A DNA stretch of 64,000 nucleotides from Pyrus communis (Eukaryota; Streptophyta; Magnoliopsida; Rosales; Rosaceae), in the NCBI RefSeq assembly GCF_963583255.1, contig NC_084804.1, positions 20,714,061 to 20,778,060 of the forward strand, in the 5' to 3' direction. The translations under genes and the position numbers were made by a program. A model generated the notes under the pieces. It did not search any database. It was given only the letters and a program-made list of their open reading frames with translations, and was not told where the DNA came from. The stretch's first letter is position 1, and each line of letters begins with the position of its first letter. Below, piece after piece: positions 1-9,484 of the stretch.

Positions 1-1051
1 CCGATCCACCCGCAGGACGAAGATCCTCCCATTCCTCCACAGGAAGTCTCTTCGGCCTTTGTAAGTATTGTTTCTTTTGTGTTTTTGAGTTTTTTGTGAC
101 ACATGTTTTAAAAGATATTAAATGTCAGGTGCCTGAACATTCATTTCACCGGCAATTTTACGCGCCGAGGGGCGTTGTCTATATTTCCTGGCCGCCGTCG
201 TGGCCATCAAATGTAGATAACCTCCATCGGCCGCGTGAATTGCGTAGCGGTCTAAGGCACTGGGCTCGGCCATTAAGCTCCCTGGGTTCGAGCAATGACC
301 CAGAGGGCATGGCCGAAGTCTCCTCTCAGCAGGTCTAAAACAATCCCCTTTTTCTTTATGCACTATATCACATCTTACTTTCCCTCACATTTTCCTTTTA
401 TGTGCACAGCCATCGTGGGAAGTGGAACTTGACGCTCTGCTTTAAAGCACGACCGGTGAGGTCGGCTCCTCTGCAGCTCCGGCCGAATCGGCAGGAGCCA
501 CGCCCGCCGAAGTCTTCGTGAAGCTGCACGAAGTCCTATCTCTGACTGCTTCCCAAGCTCTCCGGTGCAAGGGCCTTGACTCTGTTGGAGAGTGTCTCAA
601 TGACCTCGCCAGCGGTGGTCACTTGAGCCCGGAGGGTATCTCTTTCCTAACCGACCTCCTGGAGCGGACTCGGCAACACTTTCTTATCTTTGAGCGTGCC
701 ATACAGGCCGAGGACGATTTGAAGGTGGCCAAGGTCGCGCATGAGGCTGGTCGAGTAGAGATGGAGGCTTTCAAGGCAAAGAAAGCAAAGCTAACCGAGT
801 TTGATCTCCAGATTTCTGACCTCCAGCGTCAGATTTCTGACCTTCAACGCCAAAGGTTGGCTGCTGCTTCCGAGCTTGAGAAGGATTTTGAGGCTAACAA
901 GGCTCGGCTGACGGCCTTCGCTGCCGGCGCCCGGTGTATCCAGCAACTGCAGTGCAACAAGAAGACGCGGCAGGCTGAGATAATTTTGAGCGAGGCGAAG
1001 TGGCTGGAGCTGAAAGCTGCCCTTGAGACTGTCCTCCCTTCGACCCCTTAG
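1..1051 (+). CDS. Spliced antisense coiled-coil gene carried by the Tat element (5' end off window)
   Basis: Bases 1-60 read as an open proline/acid-rich exon ending at a consensus donor (GTAAGT at 61). The acceptor is TGCACAG ending at 409, and reading resumes in the same phase from 410 to a stop at 1049-1051. The long open part is 518-1051, but the frame continues upstream through alanine/proline-rich sequence. One in-frame TAA at 443-445 breaks it. The protein is alpha-helical, with repeated DLQRQIS heptads, a lysine-rich stretch and no membrane segment. Antisense genes in the space between pol and the 3' LTR are known in Tat elements, and some encode plant-mobile-domain-like proteins. I see only a C-terminal portion here, so family membership is inference. 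It could also be a captured host gene fragment. Confidence 0.6.
231..305 (+). other. tRNA-Leu-like A-box/B-box pair inside the antisense-gene intron
   Basis: AGCGGTCTAAGGC at 246-258 matches the D-arm/A-box of plant tRNA-Leu. GGGTTCGAGC at 284-293 resembles a B-box at suitable spacing. The acceptor stem does not pair convincingly and no A tail is seen, so this is not a working tRNA. It may be a SINE head or a chance resemblance. Confidence 0.3.
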
Positions 1052-1133
1052 GAATTTAATCATTGTATTTGTTCTCTTGTAATGAATCTTTTGTTATCAA
1101 TACAATGGTTATTTTGCTATTAGTACAATGGTC

Positions 1134-4100
1134 TTACTCTTGCATTTCCCATGTAATTGGGTAGTACTTCTTTAAAAACTTTCCATTAATCGGCAATTTA
1201 TGAACTGAACCTGTCCGATCTCTTAGATGATATGCCCCATTGCCGAGTACTTTGTGAACGATGAATGGCCCTTCCCAATTCGGCGACCACTTACCAAACC
1301 TAGGATCTTTAATCCCAACGGGCAACACAGTTTGCCAAACCAATTCTCCTTCGCCGAACGTTTTTTGTCTTACATGCTGATTATACGCTCGCTCGGCAAT
1401 TTTCTTTTGTGCTATTAACAAGTTAACTGCATCAATTCGACTTTCTTCCAAGTCTTCTAACTCTTGTCGCATCGCTCGACTATATTCAATACTGTACAAA
1501 TCACTCTGCTCGATTACTCGCAACGAACTTATACTCAATTCGACCGGTAACATGGCGTCGTGTCCATAAGTTAACGCGTAAGGAGTGGTTCCAGTGGCCG
1601 ACCGAGGTGAAGTTCGGTATGCCCATAATGCTTCACTTAACTTCAAATGCCACAAACCAGGTTTCTCTTTTACCATTTTTTCAAGGATGCCGATCAACAC
1701 TTTGTTGCTTGCCTCGGCCTGTCCGTTCGCCTGTGGGTAGTACGGCGTAGATTGCTCGAGTCGGATATTCAATCTTGACGCGTATTCCCTAAACCTATCG
1801 GCCGTAAATATAGTGCCATTATCAGTTATGATCGTTTCTGGCACGCCGAATCTGGTCACAATATTCTCCTCTACGAAGTTGCATACCTCTTTAGCCGTTA
1901 ATTCGGCGTATGACCTTGCCTCGACCCACTTAGTGAAATAGTCAGTTGCTACAATTATCCATGCGTGTTTCGCTGCCCCCGATGATGGCGTAATTTTGCC
2001 AATTACATCCATTGCCCAACCCCTGAACGGCCATGGTTTAGTAACCGAGTGTAGCAATTCGGCCGGGGCTCTCTGAACGGGTCCATGAATCTGGCATGAT
2101 ACGCATTTCCGCGCATATTCGATGCAATCCTTTAATATATTGGGCCAAAAATAACCGTGTCGTTGGAGCAACCAACGCATCTTTCGTCCAGATTGGTGTG
2201 CTCCGCAAATTCCTTCATATACCTCGGCCATTACTTGGGCAGCCTCGTGTGGGCCGAGGCACAATAGTAGTAAACCATCTTCGCCCTTGCGATATAATTC
2301 ATTTTGATACGACACGTAATTCGTCGCGATCACCTTCGTTCTTCGGTCGTGTTTCCCATTGGGGTTATTGAGGTACCGTAACATCGTCTTTCTCCAATCA
2401 TCCGGTTCTACTTCGACGGCGCATACTTCTATGGGATCTCCTCGTTCTAACAGGGATGGGAGCGACATCACCCTTGTACGTATTACGTGCGTGCGTTGGA
2501 GAGTTTGCTGATTAATCAAAACGGGGTACGAGCGTTGACCCGTGTTCGCAATTTCCACAATTCGACTTAGTTTGCCCCCCATGAGTTGTGCTCCGGAGGC
2601 GATCTGGGCGAGTTCGTCGGCGTCAGTATTGTGGATACGTGAAATGTGTTCAAATGTGATTTGGTCGAACGACGCGGCCAGGTAAGTGGCGACCATGTGA
2701 TAGGGAGCTAAAGTACAACTCATGCAACGAAACACGCCGTTCAATTGGTTAATCACCAGTTCGGAATCACCAAGGACGAGAACGCGGGGGGCCCGCAGAT
2801 CGTGTAAAACATGCAGGCCGATAATGAGGGCTTCATACTCGGCCTGATTATTGGTGCAGCTGAAATCTAACTTGAGAGAAAAACACCATCGGTAGTGGTC
2901 AGGCGACTGAATTGCGACGTCGACACCTGCCGAGGTCGAAGTACTGGAACCATCAAAATGCATAGTCCAATGGTTATCGCGTGTGGTGACGAAACCGATG
3001 TCGACCTCGCCCCCCTCAAGACCATAAGGGGATGGGTGTTGTGCCAGGAAGTCGGTGAGGGCTTGCCCCTTGACGGCCTTTTGGGGTACATACTGAAGGC
3101 TGAACTCGGATAAGGCGAGTGTCCATTTCCCAATTCGGCTTTTGACCATAGGCCGAGTCAGCATGTAATGAATTACGTCGGTTTGGGCGATGACCTGCGT
3201 AACTGTGGGGAGCATGTAATGCCGAAGCTTGGATGCGGCGAAAAACAATGCTAAGCAAAGTTTTTCGACAGGGGAATAATTAAGTTCTGGTGAATTCAGG
3301 TTTCGGCTAAGGTAAAAGATAGCTTGTTCGCGGCCGACGTTGTTATCTTGTGCGAGTAGGCACCCAATGGATTGAACAGCTGCTGAAATGTACAATTTAA
3401 GGGGTTTGTTGCGACAAGGTGGAACGAGCACAGGTGGGGTGGAAAGGGCCACCTTGATTTGCGTAAATGCAGCTTGATGCTCTTCGCGCCATTCAAATCG
3501 GTCGGTCTCCTTCAGTTTAAGGAGTGTAGAGAATGTTTTCATTTTACCGGCCGAATTGGCGATGAAACGACGGAGGAAATTGATCTGCCCGAGTAACGAC
3601 TGAAGCTGTTTCTTTGTCGTCGGTGGTGGGGCGCTAATGATGGCGCGGGCTTTATTTTCGTCGACCTCGATGCCGCGATGGTGCACCAAGAATCCTAAGA
3701 AATTACCGGCCGAAACACCGAAAGCACACTTGGCCGGGTTCATCTTGAGGTTGTTTTTGCGCATGCGAAGGAACGCTTGCCTCAGGTCGTCAAGGTGTGT
3801 TTGACGACGTTTGGATTTTACAACCACATCATCGATATAAACTTCGACGATTGTACCGATTAAGTCGTGGAAGATCATATTCATGGCTCGTTGGTATGTG
3901 GCGCCGGCATTCTTGAGGCCGAAAGGCATGACTACCCATTCGTAAGTACCAAGTGCCCTCGGGCAACGGAAAGCCGTCTTGTGGACGTCAGCTTCGGCGA
4001 TGAAAATCTGGTTATAACCCGCATGACCGTCCATAAAAGATAGTAGTTCATGATTAGCTGCGGCATCAATTAATAAATCTGAGATCGGCATCGTATATTC

Positions 4101-4793
4101 ATCCTTGGGAGTAGCCAGATTTAGATTACGGAAATCGATGCAAATGCGAAGGGCACCGTTTTTCTTTAATACGAGGACGATATTGGCCAACCATTCGACA
4201 TACCGAGCGGTCCTAATAAACCCGGCTTTTAGAAGCCGAACTAATTCTTCCTTAATGCCGAGTTGTACTTCGTTTGAAAATCGGCGAGGAGGCTGTCGAA
4301 AAGGCTTACACCCCTCCTTGATGCATAGCTCATGCTCTACAAGGTTTCGGTCGAGGCCTGGCATTTCATGATAACTCCACGCAAAGCAATCTTTAAATTC
4401 GTGGAGTAGTTTATGGAGTTCGACCTTCATGGACGGTGGGAGTAACGCACTAATAAACAATGTTCGAGGATCCTTGGCCGTGCCGACCTTCACTTCCTCT
4501 AACGGGTCCTTGACTTGAGGTCGATGGTCTTCGAGTTCGGCCGGCGCAGCCTGAACTTTATCGAAAGATAGAACGGGGCCGTTATTTGCTTCGGCCAGAA
4601 ATTCGATTAAATTGACGCCAGAATGTGGTTGCTTGGTAATGACGTACCAATGGGCCAGCAGACGTTCCATTGTAGATGAAACCGCGGCCTGACGCCGTTC
4701 TTGTGTGGTGTGCTCAATCATCGGCATTGATAACCAAGTTCGCCAAGCCAAGTCTCGCCGAATCCTGTTGGACAGTCTCGGCGCCGACCTCAA
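1134..4793 (-). CDS. Tat-type pol: reverse transcriptase, dual RNase H, integrase
   Basis: This 1219-residue reading frame makes the enzymes that copy and insert the element. The RT covers roughly residues 165-345 with the YIDD catalytic box at 319-322. The RT-linked RNase H (about 465-550) lacks the usual first acidic residue (LYISAA). A second RNase H (about 608-735) has D614, E652, D676 and D724/D726, fitting an intact DEDD site. Integrase has the spaced triad D929, D991 and E1027 with exactly 35 residues between the last two. Its zinc-binding module keeps H866, C897 and C900, but Tyr859 sits where the first His is usual. The frame is shifted +1 relative to the upstream protease frame, which it overlaps by 80 nt. 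The first dozens of residues may therefore be translated only after a frameshift, and the assigned Met is not proven. Confidence 0.92.
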   Translation of the reverse strand: MRSAPRLSNRIRRDLAWRTWLSMPMIEHTTQERRQAAVSSTMERLLAHWYVITKQPHSGVNLIEFLAEANNGPVLSFDKVQAAPAELEDHRPQVKDPLEEVKVGTAKDPRTLFISALLPPSMKVELHKLLHEFKDCFAWSYHEMPGLDRNLVEHELCIKEGCKPFRQPPRRFSNEVQLGIKEELVRLLKAGFIRTARYVEWLANIVLVLKKNGALRICIDFRNLNLATPKDEYTMPISDLLIDAAANHELLSFMDGHAGYNQIFIAEADVHKTAFRCPRALGTYEWVVMPFGLKNAGATYQRAMNMIFHDLIGTIVEVYIDDVVVKSKRRQTHLDDLRQAFLRMRKNNLKMNPAKCAFGVSAGNFLGFLVHHRGIEVDENKARAIISAPPPTTKKQLQSLLGQINFLRRFIANSAGKMKTFSTLLKLKETDRFEWREEHQAAFTQIKVALSTPPVLVPPCRNKPLKLYISAAVQSIGCLLAQDNNVGREQAIFYLSRNLNSPELNYSPVEKLCLALFFAASKLRHYMLPTVTQVIAQTDVIHYMLTRPMVKSRIGKWTLALSEFSLQYVPQKAVKGQALTDFLAQHPSPYGLEGGEVDIGFVTTRDNHWTMHFDGSSTSTSAGVDVAIQSPDHYRWCFSLKLDFSCTNNQAEYEALIIGLHVLHDLRAPRVLVLGDSELVINQLNGVFRCMSCTLAPYHMVATYLAASFDQITFEHISRIHNTDADELAQIASGAQLMGGKLSRIVEIANTGQRSYPVLINQQTLQRTHVIRTRVMSLPSLLERGDPIEVCAVEVEPDDWRKTMLRYLNNPNGKHDRRTKVIATNYVSYQNELYRKGEDGLLLLCLGPHEAAQVMAEVYEGICGAHQSGRKMRWLLQRHGYFWPNILKDCIEYARKCVSCQIHGPVQRAPAELLHSVTKPWPFRGWAMDVIGKITPSSGAAKHAWIIVATDYFTKWVEARSYAELTAKEVCNFVEENIVTRFGVPETIITDNGTIFTADRFREYASRLNIRLEQSTPYYPQANGQAEASNKVLIGILEKMVKEKPGLWHLKLSEALWAYRTSPRSATGTTPYALTYGHDAMLPVELSISSLRVIEQSDLYSIEYSRAMRQELEDLEESRIDAVNLLIAQKKIAERAYNQHVRQKTFGEGELVWQTVLPVGIKDPRFGKWSPNWEGPFIVHKVLGNGAYHLRDRTGSVHKLPINGKFLKKYYPITWEMQE

Positions 4794-5640
4794 TCACTTT
4801 TTGTACTGAAATTCTCGTCGGCCGTCCATCCTCGTTAAGGCCTTGGAGGGTGATGTAGCCAACGTGATCATCATAATAGCGAGCCTGAATCATGTTGATT
4901 TCAAATGGTTGGTTATCGGCTGGGTGAACTACGACCGATTTACCATCCCAAAAGATGACGACTTGGTATAATGATGAAGGAATGCAGCTGGTTTGGTGGA
5001 TCCAGTCGCGGCCAAGTAATGCGTTATAATCCGTCTTGGAATCAATGACAAAGAATGCCGTCATGTGTTGACGACCGGCAATGCTAACTTCCAACGGGAG
5101 CACCCCTTTGGTCTGAGATTTGTCACCAACAAAGCTGCTCATAGTGATCCCTGACGGAATGAGTTCATTATCAGAACGGCGTAAAGCCTTCATGACGGAT
5201 ATTGGCATAATGTTGACTGTGGCTCCACAGTCGACAAATACTTTAGAAATGGGAAACCCTTCGATGTGAGCCGTGACGTACAACGGCTTTAGGTGTTGGA
5301 GATTAACCGAGGAGGAGCGGGGAAATAGCTCGGCCAAAGCCGTTTTGAGGTTATCTCCACTCTGGTTTTCTCGATCGTCGTCGTTTGCGACGAAGTCTAC
5401 TTGTGTGGCTTCCTCGGCAACTACATCCCCGTCCAAGAAGCTTGACTGGTGGGTACTTGGTTGGAATTCAGCCGGTAGAACGTGTACCATACTAATCTCC
5501 ATGTGTTCGAGGACCGAGGGGCCCATGGGGTCATGGTCGTCGTCTTCCGGAGAACTATCCTCTGTAGCAGTCGTCGGAAAATCCTCGATCAAACTTTTGA
5601 GTTCCTCGGTAAGAGCCGGTATCCGAGACGTGGGAACCAA
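4714..5640 (-). CDS. Retroelement aspartic protease region
   Basis: This 308-residue frame is in the same phase as gag, 55 nt beyond its stop. Residues around 120-135 read FVDCGATVNIMP, the active-site loop of a retropepsin, with Cys where Ser or Thr is common (D-C-G-A). A downstream hydrophobic stretch with LLGRDWI is the usual second protease signature, the ALLGRDW-type motif of plant gypsy elements. The protein would mature Gag and Pol. Because it shares gag's phase, stop readthrough would give a Gag-Pro fusion. The start Met at 5640 may simply be the first Met after the stop. An acidic N-terminal region precedes the catalytic loop. Confidence 0.85.
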   Translation of the reverse strand: MVPTSRIPALTEELKSLIEDFPTTATEDSSPEDDDHDPMGPSVLEHMEISMVHVLPAEFQPSTHQSSFLDGDVVAEEATQVDFVANDDDRENQSGDNLKTALAELFPRSSSVNLQHLKPLYVTAHIEGFPISKVFVDCGATVNIMPISVMKALRRSDNELIPSGITMSSFVGDKSQTKGVLPLEVSIAGRQHMTAFFVIDSKTDYNALLGRDWIHQTSCIPSSLYQVVIFWDGKSVVVHPADNQPFEINMIQARYYDDHVGYITLQGLNEDGRPTRISVQKVIEVGAETVQQDSARLGLANLVINADD

Positions 5641-5694
5641 ATCGAGTGTGGGTGAGCCATTTCCTTCGACGATGTGGACTGCCGAAGATTTCCG

Positions 5695-8631
5695 TTAGTC
5701 TTTTGTTACCCGGGCTCGTTCTTCATATGCAATACGGGCGTTCCTCGTGTCTAGATAGGTATCCAATCGTGCTATCCGTTTTTCCTCGTCGGCCGTGAGG
5801 CCGAAGAGCGATACAGCCGAGAAGACTTCGAAATGATAGCGTAAATGCTGAAGGTCTTCGAGCGAAAAGGGTAATTCAGCGGCGTCGATATCTGTATAAG
5901 GATCGACCTCAAAACCAAGGACCCGAGCCTCCCGTATATGTTGAAACCTAGCTTTAATGGCTGGATCAGAAGTTTTCTGGATAATTTGCTCGGCATCAGG
6001 GCAAGTTAGCGCTAAGTCGAGGGCTTCCTGACATGCCTTGGGGAGTCTGTACAAGTCATTTGCAGAATATTTCTTATGAAATTCTCGCATGTATTCCATG
6101 GACGCACCGAGGAATGGAGGGTGTAAGTTGCGCCGTATTTTGATAAACGGCTCGCGCGGTGGTAATGGAGAAAGTTTCCTTTCGGCCTCTTGTGTAAAGT
6201 ACTCCAGACGAGCTCTCGTTTCCCCAGGCCGGAGAAGGATCTTAATACGTTTCTCAGCCTCCTCAATGGTGGTTTCGAAATCAGCATCCGCTACTTTCTT
6301 CCCTTCGGCTAACTCGGTCATGATAGTCGGAGTTGGCCGTTCGCTACTATCTTCCACGGCCTTTTTTGGTTGCCATTGGTTGGCCGGGCTGGCCTGCGCT
6401 TCTCGTCGCCGAGCCATGCAATCTATCCGTTGACGACGACGTTTTTGGGATTTGGACAGCGCCGTATACAAACCAGTCGGAGAATTGTAACTGTACCAGC
6501 GTTGATCCGATGTCCTTGGTGGTTTAAAAGTTTTGCGATCGGCTGGTAATCCCGAACTGTTGGCATTGCGCGAGTAATAATCCTCATTATAGAAAGGTGC
6601 GTCGAAATCAAGACGCCGCCTGACTGAGGTCTGGTCTTTCGGCTGTACTTGTGGGCCGAGTCGATCAAACACTTGACGTCGTGGACCTAATCCCTTTGAT
6701 GATGTTGTAGGGGCCGTGGGTGGTGTTGAAGATTTCTTCCCAGGTTCGACTGGTGTTTTACAATGGTCACATAAAACCTTCGATCCACAAGTTCCGTCGG
6801 ATTTTGACCTTGTCATCGGCTCATCGGCGGGTCGAACCGATTGTTCCGTTGGTGGTGCATTTGAAAAGATATCAAGCTTTAGTCTTGTTTGACCATTTTG
6901 TCGACGGATATGCTGCACCGGGACATATTCGGCCTTCCCTTTGTTTTTGGGAAGGTGAGCATCCACCATACCAATCGTTGTTGAAGGGAAAGGATTAACG
7001 TCGACCGCCATCTTTTCCGGAAATTTCAACTTTCCTTTTTCAATCCAGCTTTGAATTGTGTCCCGGAACACAACACAATTATTGGTTGCATGCTTATTAG
7101 AATTATGATATTTGCAGTATATCTTTCCTTTTAATTCATCGGCCTTAGGGATAGTATGCCCCGGCCGAAGCTTGATGATTTTTGCTGCCAATAACTGATC
7201 GAAAATTGCGTCAGCTTTGGTGATATCGAAAGTGTATACTTTTGATGACTTAGCCGTTTCCTCGGCGGTCAAACGTGTTTTGGCGTCTTTGGTATTTACT
7301 TGCGCCAAAGCCTTGCAAACATAGGGTTTGTCTATTATGATCTCGGCCGCATCCACACTAGCATACTGAGGGTCTTCACTTTCGGCCGATGCATAGCTCA
7401 CCGTGGGGTTCTTATACAACGTCCCCCGGGATGGTGACTTTGATATCTTCTCTTCTCGGAGCAGATACTCATATTGTTCGACGTGTTGAGCAAGTTCGTA
7501 CATATCTCGAATATTTTCCCCCAGAAACTTCTTTTTGTATTCCACGTCTAATCCGTTGAGGGCGATCCTGACGAATTCCACTTCGGGGAGTGGCACTCGG
7601 CACCAATTCCTGGCCGATTTAAACCTTGTTAGGTATTCCATTGGAGATTCATCAGATGCTTGAGCCATCCTGGCCAAGGATGATACGGACATCTCCATCC
7701 CTGGCCGATAAAATTGTTCATGGAACTTTTCGACCAACTCTTCCCAACTCTGCACGGAGTTGGGTGGAAGATTAATGTACCAGGCGAAAGCTGAGCCTGT
7801 CAGTGAAAAGTTAAACAGTCGTAGTGTGTAAAAATCACTATTGACGTCCCCACACTGCGCTGTGAACCGAGCCACATGTTCTAGTGAGGATAATGATGAT
7901 TCCCCGGCGAAGAGGCTGAAATCGGGGATCTTAAATCCTCGTGGGTATTCAAACCTTTCCACATAAGCCGGGTATGGGTGAATGAATTTTGGAAACTTCG
8001 GCCCTTTCTTTAGGGCCGAATCAATCATTCTCTGGACTTCGGTCACGTTTATGGAAGCGACTTCTTCTCCCTGGCTTGGTCCCTCGGATCTATTTCCTGG
8101 TCCTCTTCTTTCTAAGGGGACTGGTTGCGGCCGAGCGGACCCTCTCTCGGCTGGTATGGGCACATTCGTCGGGAGCTGCCGCGGTTGGTCGACCTGGCCA
8201 TCTTCGAAAGCTTTACTGACTAGTAGTTCAAGCATTCTGGTCTGTGTATCGCTGTTACTACGTATTGCGTCTAGCAAATCATTCATCTTCTGACCAATCG
8301 ACTGCTCGACCTGACGATATTGTTCATCCAGTCGTCTTCGGAGGAATGTCCTAGTTGGTGGATCGGAACCTTCCCCACCATCGTCATCACAATCTTCCAC
8401 AATCCCTTCCATGAACATTCCAGCTGTTTGATTCGGGACTGCGGGGTTGTAAGGTTGCCCGCCGAGACAGACTTCATTCTCTCGGCGTGTTACACTTGTG
8501 GCCTCGGGCGACGCAATTATGATCGGATTTTTTGTAAAGTGCAAATCCTGCCCAAGGCCTTGCACTGGTAAGTCAGTCGTTGACTTTCCCATGGTTGTTT
8601 TCTGTTTCGTAGACCGTGTCTCAATGGTCAT
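5695..8631 (-). CDS. Tat-type Gag polyprotein
   Basis: This 978-residue frame opens 47 nt downstream of the 5' LTR (minus-strand sense). The central part, roughly residues 200-380, is the retrotransposon Gag capsid domain: a conserved FKIPDFSLFAG segment, a helical region with SFAWYINLP-like spacing, and a QASDESPMEYLTRFK motif. Near residue 500 is CKYHNSNKHATNNC, a Cys/His cluster typical of Tat Gag that probably binds nucleic acid. The long C-terminal part is basic, then proline-rich, then helical, so this Gag is longer than classical ones. It ends in a TAA at 5695-5697, and the same phase resumes as the protease frame. Confidence 0.9.
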   Translation of the reverse strand: MTIETRSTKQKTTMGKSTTDLPVQGLGQDLHFTKNPIIIASPEATSVTRRENEVCLGGQPYNPAVPNQTAGMFMEGIVEDCDDDGGEGSDPPTRTFLRRRLDEQYRQVEQSIGQKMNDLLDAIRSNSDTQTRMLELLVSKAFEDGQVDQPRQLPTNVPIPAERGSARPQPVPLERRGPGNRSEGPSQGEEVASINVTEVQRMIDSALKKGPKFPKFIHPYPAYVERFEYPRGFKIPDFSLFAGESSLSSLEHVARFTAQCGDVNSDFYTLRLFNFSLTGSAFAWYINLPPNSVQSWEELVEKFHEQFYRPGMEMSVSSLARMAQASDESPMEYLTRFKSARNWCRVPLPEVEFVRIALNGLDVEYKKKFLGENIRDMYELAQHVEQYEYLLREEKISKSPSRGTLYKNPTVSYASAESEDPQYASVDAAEIIIDKPYVCKALAQVNTKDAKTRLTAEETAKSSKVYTFDITKADAIFDQLLAAKIIKLRPGHTIPKADELKGKIYCKYHNSNKHATNNCVVFRDTIQSWIEKGKLKFPEKMAVDVNPFPSTTIGMVDAHLPKNKGKAEYVPVQHIRRQNGQTRLKLDIFSNAPPTEQSVRPADEPMTRSKSDGTCGSKVLCDHCKTPVEPGKKSSTPPTAPTTSSKGLGPRRQVFDRLGPQVQPKDQTSVRRRLDFDAPFYNEDYYSRNANSSGLPADRKTFKPPRTSDQRWYSYNSPTGLYTALSKSQKRRRQRIDCMARRREAQASPANQWQPKKAVEDSSERPTPTIMTELAEGKKVADADFETTIEEAEKRIKILLRPGETRARLEYFTQEAERKLSPLPPREPFIKIRRNLHPPFLGASMEYMREFHKKYSANDLYRLPKACQEALDLALTCPDAEQIIQKTSDPAIKARFQHIREARVLGFEVDPYTDIDAAELPFSLEDLQHLRYHFEVFSAVSLFGLTADEEKRIARLDTYLDTRNARIAYEERARVTKD

Positions 8632-8655
8632 GAACTCCGAAGGTTTAGCACAAAT

Positions 8656-8675
8656 GGTCCCACTGGGCGTGCCAA
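8656..8675 (-). promoter_or_regulatory. Candidate primer-binding site
   Basis: Reading on the minus strand, the 5' LTR ends in CAACA and is followed within three bases by TGGCACGCCCAGTGGGA. It starts TGG as plant primer-binding sites do. The matching tRNA cannot be named from this sequence alone. Confidence 0.6.
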
Positions 8676-9247
8676 AATGTTGACCCTAAAAATTACAAAA
8701 CCTACGTGGCGCGCAAGCCGAGTAACTAATAAGCTAACTACGTCCTTCGGTCGAATGCGGGGCGTGCCAACTCGTCGGCCAAGTCTGGCCGAGGAGTAAA
8801 ATTTGTTGATGTAGCTTTGAGCGCGTCGCTGACTTCTTTAACTTGCGATTGCGACCGAGGAAGGAACACTCTCGGTCTCTGGGTTCTACAGCCTGAAGAC
8901 AAGGTTGCTAATTCTGCGGAGTTCACAAATCGTCCGAGCCCGATTCGGTCACCGTGATTATATTCGTGAGAGTATAAGCACGTCGAATCGAGACCAAGGT
9001 GTATGGGCACAAGTACTCGAACGTGATGTATGTCTTGATGGTAAACGTAGTTCGGCCGTCGGAATGCCGAACCCTGAAACTCACTTGTGAGTATCCAATC
9101 ATAAAACCACTCGGCGACTAGTACGCCGAGCAATGTAATTCGTAACACCTAACTATGCCGAGAAGGCTAGCAAGGTGACCTCTGCCAACAAAGGTTCGAA
9201 AACCTTTCTCGACCGAGACTTGGATAGATAATCGGTCGACCTCGATG

Positions 9248-9369
9248 CAGTGCTGTTTATCCAAACTGAAGATGCTTCTCGGTCGGCTGATTCTGCGGCA
9301 GCAGTGCTGTTTATCCAAACTGAAGGTGCTCGCCGGGCGCTTCCACAGTGCTGTTTATCCAAACTGAAG
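9248..9369 (-). repeat. Three spaced copies of a 24-bp motif in the LTR leader
   Basis: Copies begin at 9248, 9302 and 9346, each built around CTGTTTATCCAAACTGAAG. The first 23 bases agree in all three copies, and the spacers of 30 and 20 bp differ. They lie downstream of the TATA box in the sense of transcription, so they would be in the transcript leader. Confidence 0.8.
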
Positions 9370-9476
9370 GTGTGTCGGCAGGAAAAGAAAAGGAAAAAAT
9401 CTCAAGGTGTTGAGAGGTTTTGCGCAGGGCAATTGTATGCTGAATTGGAGGTCCTTTCTGTTTGCATGATTTCTTG

Positions 9477-9484
9477 TATTTATA
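9477..9484 (-). promoter_or_regulatory. LTR TATA box (TATAAATA)
   Basis: On the minus strand this reads TATAAATA within a CT-rich context, about 315 bp into the LTR. It is the best core-promoter candidate in the LTR. Confidence 0.6.
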
